Assembly (NCBI GenBank): GCA_033065855.1
Contig: JAVXUO010002288.1
Coordinates: 310,001 to 374,000 of the forward strand
Length of the DNA stretch: 64,000 bases
DNA from: Escallonia rubra
Lineage: Eukaryota > Streptophyta > Magnoliopsida > Escalloniales > Escalloniaceae
Direction: 5' to 3'
Positions within the stretch are counted from its first letter, which is position 1. The number at the start of each line of letters is the position of its first letter. The translations under genes were made by a program, and so were the position numbers. The notes under the pieces were generated by a model. It saw only the letters and a list, made by a program, of their open reading frames with translations, searched no databases and was not told the origin of the DNA. Shown here piece after piece: positions 36,753-48,154 of this stretch.

Positions 36753-37814
36753 TTATTGCTCTGCCAGTGGCTTTCTGATGCGGTGGTGCTCTCTCCGCAC
36801 CCGCTTCTCCCACCACCATTTTGATGTGACGGCCTCTAGTGCTGCGGTGATATTGCCACTGCAAATAAGAGAAAGCAATTAAGAACGGAAAAAAAAACAC
36901 ACACACACACACAAAACACAACATAGACATACTTCATTCTATTTGTGTTCTAAGTTTCTTTTCACCGTATAAATGGATTTCCCAGGAAAGTGCTTAGAGT
37001 ACCGAAATTTTTTGTGAGAAAGAATGGCATTCTAAACTTTGTAATAAACAAAATTGCCACTCGACGCATCAATGAAGTTTCTCCACTGTGACATGATTGT
37101 CACGGGTTCAAACAATGGAAACGACCTGGCCAAAAGAAACTATATACGGTTAATGCTGCATGTGTTGGAAGCACACTCGGTCAACCTAGGAATAAGCTGG
37201 TTGTGTTCATCAACCCTCTGGGGTTGGCTACGTAATCGAAATCCAAACCATCGCGCTTTTTAAGATATTCTCACGAAGAAAATCCGATCTCAAATCATGA
37301 CTTTATAAAGAAAAAGAACAGAAATCCTGTATGGAAGATCATGTATGCAAAATCAATACCTCTTATACGCATCATGATTGCAGCTTCGGTTGCAAAATTT
37401 AGGGGTTGGCATGAAAAGCTGATACCGTTCGGTTGGCGTACGGTTGTAACAAAGCTCTGCACAAACGCAGTACTTTTCTGCAAACGCTCCAAATCTGCCC
37501 TTTAACGTGTCTAGCAGCTTTAGGTATTCCACAAACTTGGGGCAGTGGCCAGGCCGAATTTTGGTGCAACGCCAAGCTTCACAGATTTGGCTTACCATGG
37601 TCTGGCAGTGGTTGGACACAGGTCTTGGAGGTACTAGTAGCCTCAGTGCGCAGTTCTTGAACACAGGACCGGTGCCATCTCCATCTTCTTCCGATTCTTG
37701 AAAACTGCGCAGTTCTTCAAATCGCAGTAGCTGGACGTAGGTCAGTGAAGTTACGAGGAAGATCACGGTGATGATGGTGATGACTGCAAGTATTTTAAAG
37801 AGAGTGGACTTCAT
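36753..37814 (-). CDS. Cysteine-rich membrane-anchored or secreted protein, family unknown, copy B
   Basis: Paralogue of the gene at 21.7-22.9 kb. Exon 1 is 37,360-37,814 (455 nt) and exon 2 is 36,753-36,858, giving 186 residues. The hydrophobic N-terminal helix, the acidic ESEEDGDGTG stretch, the ten cysteines and the exon 2 block GNITAALEAVTSKWWWEKRVR are all kept. The tails differ (RREHHRIRKPLAEQ here). Changes are mostly substitutions without frameshift, which suggests selection on the protein. Without splicing the frame would end seven codons after the donor, so the intron matters. The intron carries the same SINE relic as copy A. Confidence 0.75.
37055..37215 (+). mobile_element. Au-like SINE relic in the copy B intron
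   Basis: It matches the relic in the copy A intron: GAAGTTTCTCC.CTGTGACA, GTCACGGGTTCAAACAATGGAAACGACC and GGAATAAGCTGGTTGTGTTCATCAACCC, read in pieces. About 50 bp extra sits in its middle. Antisense to the gene. Confidence 0.6.
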
Positions 37815-40800
37815 GTTCTCTTCCTTTTTCTGGGCAGCCTTTAGGCTAATGACTGCAAAAACAAATTGCTCTTTACATGTACGGCTAGGAAGAGAAAAAG
37901 GGTGGTTTGCACTCGGTATATTCTACCATGGCTAGAGCTTTTACAATGAACTAGAGCTGACCCGGCTTTATGTTAACCTGATGTAAGTTCATCACCTTCC
38001 AGTTTCGGATTTATGTAAAGTCAATCAGTTCAATTCCTACTCGGAAACAAACTCGAGGTAATTAAATCAAAACATGCTTATTGGATTTTCTCAATCAATC
38101 TTGACGAATGGCAACAGTTAATTTTGACACGATCAAACCTAATTTAATCATATCTACATTAAATTAAATTGTGCGGAGTTTAAAAAACACTCAAATTGAT
38201 TAAACCATCTTTCAAAAGCTAATAGATTGACTAAATCACAATTCAAGAAAACGGAGATTATGAATGAATCACTTTTCATAATTAAGCAGGTTTGACGTTT
38301 GACGAAGTAAAGCATAATATACCTATTACCTTCAAAAAAATAATTGCACATTTTACACAAGCATTAAACTTCTGGTCTTTTAGTAGTATTTGGAATTGCT
38401 TTTAGTACTTTTATCCGAACACTCTACATAGCTTTAAGTTAATTTTGCTAAAAATAGTTTAAATGTTATTAGAGTTAATTAAGATTAAAAATAGAATTAC
38501 CTTTTGAGAATGAATCGTAAACATGCTCATATTAGAGTAGAAACGTTTTGGGATACTATTGAAGCTTTTACGAAAACAATGTTTCTTTATTTGATGTGGT
38601 TGTACAACCTGCTTTCAAAACTATACCTAGCTTTACAAAAGTCATAAATGCTTTTGCGTTAGGACTAGCCTTTTATACATACTAGTAGGATGCACGTGCG
38701 ATGCACGTGATGTTAAGATGTGACAAAATAAGATTATATTATAAAAAAAGTCATAACACCGTATATTGTCTAGAATATGACAATCAATTTTCTATGGTTC
38801 ATATCCACATGTTAATTCAGTTGAATTCAAAATTGTAAGTTGAAATTGAGATTCAATTCATATGCATAAGTTGCTCCAAAAATATCATGAATTCATCTAA
38901 AGAATGTTATCTTTTAACTACCTTTATCTCACACAAATTTTATTAAATGCAAAATGTGTAAGGCGATTTGATGATAATGATAGTCCATATTTTATCATGG
39001 TCTTACCCACCATTCTTTTGAAGTAAAAACAATTACTTTAGAAAAAAAAGAGTAGTTAAACCGCCTGATCTTTTCATGGTCGAAGGGCTTTGTACCGCCT
39101 GATCTTTTAAATCGATGCATTTATTCTAAATTTAAAAGTATAAAGTTTAACGATCAATAAATTAATATTTTTATATCAGTATCCATATTTCAATTATTTT
39201 TTTTACTATTTATATCTACTATAGTCCAATCTCATGAACACATAGTTGTGGTGAATGCATCACAATCATCCTTTGTCACATTAATTCATTAAAAAATTAT
39301 ATTTAATTTGAAAAAAAAATGTTACTATAAGATTAGTATGTAACACATTTACTTTTTAGGAAAAAACTGCAATAAAAGTTTAGTAACTTCTAAACCAAAA
39401 ACATAACAAATGCATATCTATTTACAAATACAGGATCACTTTTCTGTAATTAATATTGTTATTAGAATTTCTTGTTACTAGAAAAAGGATTAGCCGTTGC
39501 AAAGTAAATAACAACCATGCTTCCAATCCTATTATTATAATCTTTTGTCGCCTAGAGCCCTTTAATGGTATTTATTAATTTCTCTTTTTACTTGTTATCG
39601 TTAAGTGATGAATCTTTTAATCTCTTGCTAAGAAAGTAGTAAATGCAGAATTTCGTTACAAAAAGATGCAACATTAAAAGATAAAACAAGTAAATAGAAA
39701 AAATCAAATTCTTGTATTGTTGAATCCAATTTAATTTGTTCGCTTTTATTTTTGGCAACATTAAAAGTGATATAGAAGAATTTTTTTTATATTCTAAATT
39801 TAAATTTCCGATTGCAAACATGTAGAATCGTCCATTCATATACTATATAGTTAGAGATTATCTAAATAGATAATGGTAGTGTACATAAAGATGAATAAGA
39901 AGTAAATTCATAATAACTTACTCTAACCAAAAGCATAATGAGTTATATTGTACCTGTGAAGTATTCATCAACATGCTTTGGGATACCTATATAAAGAAAA
40001 TAATAGATATCTACATTAACCTTTATTTTTAAGATTCAAATTTTAGAGAAGCGAAAAAGTTAGAGTCACCATTAGTTAAAAGGTTGCGTCGACAGTTAAT
40101 TAATAAATAATGTGAAAGGAGTAATTTCTAGATCTTAATTTTGAGTCATATCCACATCTATTACTAAATAGGAAAATGGTGAAAGTATTATGTATAACAA
40201 TCAAATTAAAGTAAGAAAAGGTAAGGTAAGTTAATCAATATTTTGAAATTTGTGTTGGAGAATAACTAACATTTGCATAGCCAAACCTATACAAACAAAA
40301 CATAGAGACACCCATATGTAATTGGACACAAATAAAATATTCACTCTTAAAGCCAAAAATAGGAAAGCTGAGGGAAATGATTTATCATGTCTAGTTTTAA
40401 TCTTTTTTGTTTGTTGAATCATATTAGTAAATTCCATCACCTAATTAAAAGGCTGAACCAATTATCCGTAAGTCAGCATAAGAGTAAAATTCACCTATCT
40501 TTAAAGAGGATTGTTACAATCTAATGGTCATTTGAAAAAAAGTTAATTATTCTACTTATGTCATAAGATATTATCATCAAAGGATTGCATGTCCTAATTT
40601 ATATAAAACATCAAGTTGTGGATGACAATTAACATATATACTTTTTTATTATTGTTGGATTTTATGAAAAATGAAAGAACCATCTAATTGTAGTATTTAT
40701 TAGTAGTGAAATAAATAGAATTGCTAGAATAATTTAGATTCAAAGCATGTTAATAATGTTTGAATGACAAAGAAGTGATTTTCAAATGTAACAATGGTAT

Positions 40801-41700
40801 TGTGGTCCAAATAATAATTTTCGAGGATCCACACTTTTAGCTGTAGTATAAATATGTTGTGGTAATTAGTTTTAGCGATCATATCAGCAACTCTATCGAA
40901 TTTCCATATGTTACAAGTCATACCAGAATCTTTAAGATTCGTAAGAAGTTACCCTTCCGTTATAACATTGTTTGTATTCTATAAGTCTTTTTGCTTATCT
41001 TAGCACATCATACTTTCAAAATGTCAATACAATCTTTTGTAATATATGCTTCACGCTTCAAAACAAGCACCCTAACTTTAACCTTCACCTTCTGCAAATT
41101 CAAGCCAAAAAATTCAACATTCACTCACTACACCACGAACCACCACGAAAGCCAACCACAACTGGTCACTATTCTCGTCACCACCACTGCAACCCTTCAC
41201 AAGTTGAACCGCCCACCAACATAGCACACGCGAAACGCCCTACCTACCACCTTAACCCATCGCTAGTCGTCTCTCTCCCAATGAACCCCCCTCCCCCCAC
41301 CCCCTCACACACACACACACACAGACAGAGAGAGACAGAAAGACATAGAGATAGAGATAGAGAGAGAGACGCACGGATGCGCAATCTAAAATCATGATGT
41401 GCCCAGATTGCCATTCAAGGCTCGCGAAATAGTGTCCACCCCCCCCCCCCCCCCCCACCCCTCTAATCTCCCCCACGCCCTAGTCCAGCAAACCATGATT
41501 TACTCCGCCTCAATCACCACCATCACCAATTGGCTGCCACCACCATCACCATTGACAACCCCATAAAGAAGCATCAACTTGAAGAACTACTAAAAACAAA
41601 AATAGTATGTGTTGTGTGTGCAGGCGCACGGGCAATTATGTGTGGATAAAAACGATGGGTATGCATATATGTGAATTCAATCAGTGTGTGTGCATGTGTG
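37815..41700. other. AT-rich intergenic DNA
   Basis: No supported gene. 38,100-38,560 is related to the MITE-like stretch upstream of copy A. 38,684-38,715 has ACTAGTAGGATGCACGTGCGATGCACGTG-like sequence typical of a plant repeat end. 38,720-40,950 is very AT-rich without recognisable coding. 41,270-41,375 has CA and GA microsatellites and 41,440-41,458 a poly-C run. 41,600-41,700 is GT-rich and continues on the other side of the CACTA insertion at 48,155. Confidence 0.5.
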
Positions 41701-42362
41701 CACTACAAGAAAGCAAGGATTTTGCGATGGACTTTTAGCGACGAAAGGAATTTCGTCGCTAAAATGTCTTTCAGTGACGGATAAAGCCGTCGGTAAATGT
41801 CGACCGTTAAAAACTTTTAGAGACGGACAACGTCGTAGGTAAAAGTTTTGCCGACGGACATTTACCGAAGGAATTGTACCGACTGATAATTCTGTCGCTA
41901 AAATTTTTAGCAAATTTTATAATTTTTGAAGGTTTTTAAAAACATTATAAGCGACGGAAATGTACCATCGCTAAAAATTATGTCGTTAAAGATAACTTTT
42001 GCCGACGGGCTTTTAGCGACAGTATCATTTCGTTGCTAAAACTCCTCATTAAAACACATCAGATCTGCTTTCTTCTTTCTCCCGTTTTTCTCTATGTCTC
42101 GAATCTCTCACCCACCAGTGACCCCCTTTACGGCGACCCACATCTCCGGCGACACCACTGTCCTCCCCCTGACGCTGTGCCACCTCCGGCGACAGCCCCG
42201 TCCTCCCCCCAACGTCGTGCCACCTCCGGCGACCTTCACGGTACTGCCCACTGCTCACCATTTTCTTTCATCAGCGTCCTTAACAAATTGCACTTATTGT
42301 CGGTAGAAAATTCACAATTTGTACAAATGCATGCCCATTTTGTTTAGTTTAATTGTTTGCTT

Positions 42363-42975
42363 CATAGAGTTTCTTAAAATTTTAGCAGTTACAATGATGT
42401 TGTAAACTTGCTCCACCATGCTGTTGTAAGATCCCTCAAAAAACGGAATAAATTCGTATGGCAAATCTGGGAAGCCTTTCATGATTTCTCCGAAGCTAGA
42501 CTTCAATTGAAAATCCAGTGTATGATACATGTTCTCAGCATTGACAAACTATTTGAAATGGGATGTAGTGGGCACACCGACTTTTAGAGGGGCATCGCTT
42601 GTGGAAAGAGCTTGTCATCTTTGAGTATGCCTAAATTGTTCGCTAGAGCACAAAACTTGCCCCAAGTTTTGAATAGAACAATTAATAGTACTATCATTGT
42701 CAGTGGCTGAGAACCCAAATCCACTGGGTAACAAACCAATATAACTCTTTCCGACCACATTGACAATCTGAAATTGATGTTCACGTGCTGTAGATAACTT
42801 TCGTTCACTGAATTGGACTTTACCGGTTAATCCATTGAAGTTAACGAGTGAAATAGTATGTTGTAACAAATTTTGGTCACCACCACTTCCCATGTTACTT
42901 CCATTCACTGCTAAAGCCATCATCCATGTTGCATCAAATGAAACGTTGTCGTTGGACCAAGGAATGGCCTCAGCC
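42363..42975 (-). pseudogene. Captured glutamate-receptor-like (GLR) gene fragment
   Basis: On the minus strand from 42,975: EAIPWSNDNVSFDATWMMAL, then NFNGLTGKVQFSERKLSTAR, FQIVNVVGKSYIG, GFGFSATD and IQNLGQVL. This is the end of the amino-terminal ligand domain of a plant GLR channel. Further along (42,590-42,363) come KVGVPTTSHFK and YEFIPFFEGSYNSMVEQVYN, the start of the glutamate-binding S1 lobe. The pore and membrane segments are absent. A stop and frame changes show it is not functional. It sits between the CACTA left end and the transposase remnants, so it was most likely picked up from a host gene. Confidence 0.75.
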
Positions 42976-43394
42976 TAGGTAAATTCATCTTATACAGTGA
43001 GACGGTCTCAATAAAAATATCGGAGAGAGGACAACATTCCCCAGAACAAACAAAATTAATTGAATAAGTATACTCAGAAGAAAGTAAAAAGTAAAAAAGA
43101 GATTGAGAGGGTTAAAAGGCGATACCTTTGTGCTTCTTGAAACAGATTAAAGAACAACTGCAAGTTAAAAATTCGAGTTCTTGATAACAACTGGAAAAGG
43201 TAATTAACTCTGAAACAACGAATTCAAAGTACAGAGGTAGAAGGGGGAAAACTGGTGGTGGGGGTGACTTACTAGGGAATGAGACCGGAGGGACACTTGT
43301 ATTTGGATTGTGCTTCGTCACATACTTGTGGCACCCATTTGCTGGATATCTATAGATTTGTGGAATTGTTGCACTGTACCCAGTTGGATTGATC

Positions 43395-44330
43395 GAGATA
43401 TCTGTGATTGCCTGAAATTGTCAGACTTCTTTATAACAATTTTTATTCTTTATATAATTTTGTTAACTGTGTATGGAGCATTTGAAAATTTGAGAATTGA
43501 GATTGTTGACTGTGCATTGAGAATTGAGATTGTTGACGGAGGATGGGACCCAATTGAATTAAGATATCTATTAGGTAGCACGGACATGGACACCGCGTCC
43601 GATTGACACCGACACCGATTTGCTTTATACTTGTGGATACTTCTTCAAGAGTTGTCTGACACTTCTTCCAGAGGTGTCTAACACGGTGTCCGATAATTAA
43701 AAATTAAATCAATATCTATGGACACCACTGAGAGGTGTCAGACACGTGTCCGGATGTGTCGGTGAGGTGTCGAGGTGTCAATAGGTCACGGACACCGTGT
43801 CTAATCGACACCGACACCGAAATGTCATATTTTGGCTTTATACTTGTGGACACTTCTTCAAGAGGTGTCCGGCACCTCTTCAAGGGGTGACCGACACGGT
43901 GTCCGACAATTAAAAAATAAATCAAAATCTTCGAACACCGTTGAGAGGTGTCGGACACGTGTCCAGAGTGTTGGACACGTGTCTAGACCCTATATGAGGT
44001 GTCGGTGCTTTTTAGGATATATGTGATTTAGTTGTAATTGTTAGACTTTTTTATATCAATTTTCATTCTTTATATAATTTTGTTAACTGTGCATTGAGCA
44101 TTTGAGAATTGAGATTGTTGACGGAGGATGGGACCCAATTGAATTGAGATATCTGTTAGGTAGCACGGACATGGACACCGCGTTCGATCGACACCGACAC
44201 CGAAATGTCATATTTTGGCTTTAGACTTGTGGACACTTCTTCAAGAGGTGTCCGGCACCTCTTCAAGGGGTGACCGACACAGTGTCCGGCAATTAAAAAA
44301 TAAATCAATATCTTCGGACACCTCTTTTTT
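43395..44330. repeat. Duplicated nested repeat inside the CACTA element
   Basis: A composite unit is present twice. One part reads TTGTTAACTGTG.ATTGAGC through GACGGAGGATGGGACCCAATTGA (near 43,530 and 44,115) and the other starts AGCACGGACATGGACACC (43,577 and 44,162). The second part is full of GGTGTC/GACACC words and has itself been partly repeated (43,640-43,740 and 43,846-43,960). Its far end GTGTCGGTGCT (near 44,000) is an inverse match to its AGCACGGACA start, so it may be a small TIR element nested in the CACTA. Confidence 0.7.
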
Positions 44331-44340
44331 GGCCTAAAAA

Positions 44341-45195
44341 TTGCCAAAAAAAGTCCGTAATAAAGCTCGGGTTAAGGGCTCAATTGCGGAGGCTTACGTA
44401 ATGGAAGAGCTTGTAAACTTTTGTATCCAATATTTTGGGCCTGATGTTGATACAAGGTTAAATCAACTAGGCAGAAATGACCCTGGATCAAGCATAAATT
44501 TGGAAGGGCAATTGTCAATATTCAAGCAGTCAGGTAGTCCGTTCGGTCGAATCTATACTCGATAGCTAACAGATGAAGAGTACAGTGCTGCAACAATATA
44601 TGCCCTTCTAAATTGTGATGAAGTTTCAGCATTCGTTGAGTAAGTTAATTTCTTAATTAAAAAAATTGTTGTACATAATTGAAAATGTGTGATAAGCGAG
44701 TCAACTATATTGATTTGCAGAGAGTTCAATGCGGAATCTTTAATCACTGATCCCGCTGGACTTGAATCTCATCAAAAATCATAATTTGTACAGTGGTTCA
44801 GAAGACGTGTAAGTTTTTAACGAAATTATATTATGTGTTATATACATTATGTGGCCAATTAGTATACTGATTTATCCTTAAATTTTACCGTCATCTACAA
44901 TAGGTTCAGTCAATGGATAAACCAGTAGCCTCTTGCTTGAAATTACTAGCTCAAGGCCCTAATAAACAAGCATCCTGTCATGGAGGCTATATCATCAACG
45001 GGTTTAAGTTTAACGTAAAAGATGATAACCGAACAAAAGAAACCCAAAATAGTGGAGTCTTAGTCAACGTCGACTGTTATTACGAGAATTGCATGGACTT
45101 TTATGGAGAGTTAGATGAGATTGTTGAGCTAGCATATTTGGGTTCTGAAAATCGCCTAGTAGTGTTCAAGTGTACATGGTTCGATGTCACATGCA
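44341..45195 (+). pseudogene. CACTA TNP2-type C-terminal remnant (DUF4218 / DUF4216)
   Basis: Reads KNKARVEGS-like sequence as NKARVKGSIAEAYVMEELVN, then VDTRLNQLGRNDPG: the DUF4218 region found after the catalytic core in plant TNP2 proteins. After small introns or gaps, GFKFNVKDDNRTKETQNSGV and LDEIVELAYLGSENRLVVFK..CTWFD give the DUF4216 domain at 44,913-45,195. Several stops break the reading. The N-terminal Transposase_21 catalytic domain is not upstream. Confidence 0.85.
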
Positions 45196-45441
45196 ATTGA
45201 GGAATCCGTGTTATCTCTTAAGGGATTGTAGATGTCAATGTCAAGTCAATACTTGCATCAGACGAGCCGTTTGTGTTTGCTAGTCAAGCTGCATAAGTCT
45301 TTTACGCGGAGTACGTCGCAAATCCCAAATCTCATTGGTATACAGTTATCAAGTCCAAGAAATTACTCGTCACATATGACAGTGAGCTAGACACCTTTCA
45401 AACCGACCAACCACATGTCTTGTTACATGTTGAGATGAACA

Positions 45442-45657
45442 ATGAGGAGGACGATCTTCCTTCCAACAACACTTCATGTAGGAGAAGAAGTCGTAGATGA
45501 TGACGTGGAAGACGTGGTAAGTGTTGAAGATGAAGTGACTGAATCTACTGATGAAGAGGATGAATTAAAATATGAAGAGGACAACGAGTCCCACGAAGAA
45601 GAGGATGACGAGTCTAGTGATAAAGATGATGATGATTCCCAAACTGAAAATGATTGA
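45442..45657 (+). pseudogene. Acidic C-terminal tail of the CACTA TNP2-type protein
   Basis: 71 codons very rich in Asp and Glu (VEDEVTESTDEEDELKYEED). In plant CACTA TNP2 proteins an acidic tail follows DUF4216, and the sequence before it (SHWYTVIKSKKLLVTYD near 45,335) fits that position. It continues the remnant at 44,341-45,195. Confidence 0.6.
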
Positions 45658-45819
45658 CTTGTAATGTTGTAACATCATGAAAAATATGTAATAACATTTT
45701 AGTACTTGGTTCATATTGTATTTTTATACTCGGTTCATATATATAGTGCTGATGATATTTTCTGTCAAATTATTGTTCTTAATGTGTTAATTTCTTTGCA
45801 ATTTATCTAGAAGTCAGTT

Positions 45820-47343
45820 ATGGGTAGAATACGGGCTATTCGTGGCCGGGGTGGACGCCGAGCTGCCTCTTCCCCGGTGGGTCCCACCTCGTCATTACCC
45901 ACTGATGATGAGGCACATAGTGCTCACGTACAGCAGACGGGGCCCCAGCTCCAGCTCTAGCCCTAGCCCCAGCCTCAGTCCTAGCCATTGCCCCAGATAT
46001 CGCCCCAGCCAGACGCCAATTCCTCCCACACGCGCGTTGATTCTCTTTCTTCTGTGGGTTCTACCTCAGGTATAGTTGATAACGGTGTTTAGTCAATTTT
46101 CACTAGCCTTATATTTAAATTATATTTGAACTGTATTAATGTATGTGTTTTGTAGGATCTCGACGAGGTCGTGGCCCGACACGCGGGGTACGCATCGACC
46201 CCCAGCGTAAACAGAGAGTTACACTCACCTAGGAGGGCCAGTAAGTAAAAAATATCACATCATGCCTTATATTTAAATTTTTGGGTGTCTTAATTTATAT
46301 TTGAACTGTATTAATGTATTTATTTACTTCTTTGGTAAGATCCTGAAGAATCAGGCGACGACGAAGATCGGCGTTCTAGTGAAGGGCCGATTCTTCGAGC
46401 CACGGCTGTACTGGAAGGACTAGGATGCCGGGACGAGAGAGTCCCTATGGGAGGAGTGGCTGGTACGGTGAACTATTTTTTTCTGCGTTAATATTTGTGT
46501 AATTGGATGCCTTGTAGGAGGGGTTCACGTTTGACTCGCCTGATCAGCAGGCGCTGGGGCGGCAGGCCTTTTTTGCATATATCGGCAAGAATTACCGCGG
46601 ATGGTAGTACGACGCACGGGACTGGGCGAAGAAGATGCTGCCCGAGGGTGCCCCGATGACGGAGTTGAAGAAATATCCCCCACATCGAATATCTACTACT
46701 GTATGTGGGCAGATGATTGATCGGTGGGTTACGAATCTAGGCTGGGACGCCAAGAGTAAGAGCGGGCCCAAGAACAGACGTGAGAAAGATCCGATGCACA
46801 CGGGGGGGTCGATGGCACACGACATCATCTGACACAAGAATGCAGTCAAGCACCCGGACCTGGAGGAGGATGAGGTCGTAGCTCTGACGTATAATCAGAT
46901 GCACGTGAGGAAGAAGGACAAGGACGAGGCGCACCGGGCGGGGGACTATGTTTCAGATATTGCCCGGTGGATCGATGTAAGTTCGAGTCAATTCGTTTGC
47001 TTTTTGTCTTTATATTCAATGTTTATTGTGTTAATGCCCTAACATATCTTTAAATCATTGTTTTTGCAGGCCTCAAATCATTGTTTTTGCAGTCTGGACA
47101 GCCATCAGCGTCCACTAGTACGAGTACGAGTACTGGGGTGTTGAAGGGATGGCTGGATACACGGGAGGTCGTCAATCGGCAGAAAGGCCGCATACGCGGC
47201 CTGCCTAGCACGATTGCACGTGTCGTGATAGGAGCGTCCCCACCCCCCGCTGCCCATCCACAAACACCGACTACGCAGCATCCGTTGGACGAGGAGGAGA
47301 TCCAGCGCATTGTTACAGTGGTGTTCAGGATGATCAAGGAGTA
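45820..47343 (+). pseudogene. Second CACTA gene remnant (Transposase_24 / TNP1-like)
   Basis: The start MGRIRAIRGRGGRRAASS is followed by a Pro/Ser/Gln-rich part, then YIGKNYRGW, MTELKKYPPHRISTTVCGQM and WVTNLGWDAKSKSGPKNRREK..HTGGSMAHD, and KDKDEAHRAGDYVSDIARW. This order is typical of the Ptta/En/Spm plant transposase_24 proteins encoded next to TNP2. Stops (for example near 45,958, 46,607 and 46,832) and probable introns interrupt it. Not functional. Confidence 0.8.
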
Positions 47344-48154
47344 GGATTAGCAGGGCACTACGGCTGCACATGCCGAGCCGGCTCCGGATCAGCAGGTCCA
47401 GATCGGGGACTCGGCAACCCTTGATGAGCCCCCTCTCGTGCCCTCCCAGCTTGTACCCCCATCCCGCTCTCGTGCCCTCTAGGCTTGTACTCTTCTCCCC
47501 TCCCTTAACCGATTGTATCCGGTTCCCGACTTGTACATTTTATTTTTCATTATAGTAATCATTTTTTTAAGTTATATATAGTTGTTTTGTGTCTGTTGTA
47601 AGGTTAAATAATTGATGATCGATAAGCAATTATTTAACCCTAATGTGCATTTGGGGATTGTGCCTTGTTGTTAAAACTTGAATTTGATTACATGTTTGGG
47701 CATTAAAAAAATAAAAAATATATTTTTAAAAAAATTGACTTTTAGCGACAAATTCATTCCGTCACTAAAGAGTATCCCTAAGTCTGCACTTTTACAACGG
47801 AATATTTCGTCGTTAAAAAGGACATTTAGCAACAGACCATCCGTCGCTAAAAAGTTCATTCCGTCGCTAAATATTTACCGTATAAATTATTTTTGAAAAA
47901 AAAGAAAATAAATTAAAATACGTAAAATATAATTAGCGACAGAATTTCTGTCGCTAATTAATGTATGAAGAAACCCGTCGCTGAAAGTCCAATATTAGAC
48001 GATGGATTTTTGAAATTTCGTCCAATATTTAGTGACGGGTTTTTATACGAGGGACTTTTAGCGACGGTGTTTCCATCGCTAAAAATTTTAGCGACAGAAT
48101 GTAGGCTTTTGACGACGAATTTTTCCGTCTCTAAAGGCCTTATTTCTTGTAGTG

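Larger units (their letters stand above)
41701..48154 (+). mobile_element. CACTA (En/Spm) transposon, 6,454 bp, decayed
   Basis: The left end is CACTACAAGAAAGCAAGG and the right end, read on the other strand, is CACTACAAGAAATAAGG. A 3-bp duplication GTG flanks it (41,698-41,700 and 48,155-48,157), as expected for CACTA. Both subterminal regions (41,725-42,040 and 47,735-48,135) are packed with TTTAGCGACGG-like words in both directions, the usual transposase-binding repeats. Inside are a captured receptor fragment, a nested repeat, TNP2-type domain remnants and a second-gene remnant. The catalytic TNP2 core was not found, so it cannot be autonomous. Confidence 0.95.

Noticed and set aside
36649-36930. 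93-codon minus-strand frame
   Set aside because: It overlaps exon 2 of cysteine-rich gene copy B in a different frame; the frame used by the spliced gene is the one conserved with copy A.
43832-44026. Short frames in the GGTGTC-rich stretch
   Set aside because: They derive from the nested repeat and occur on both strands.
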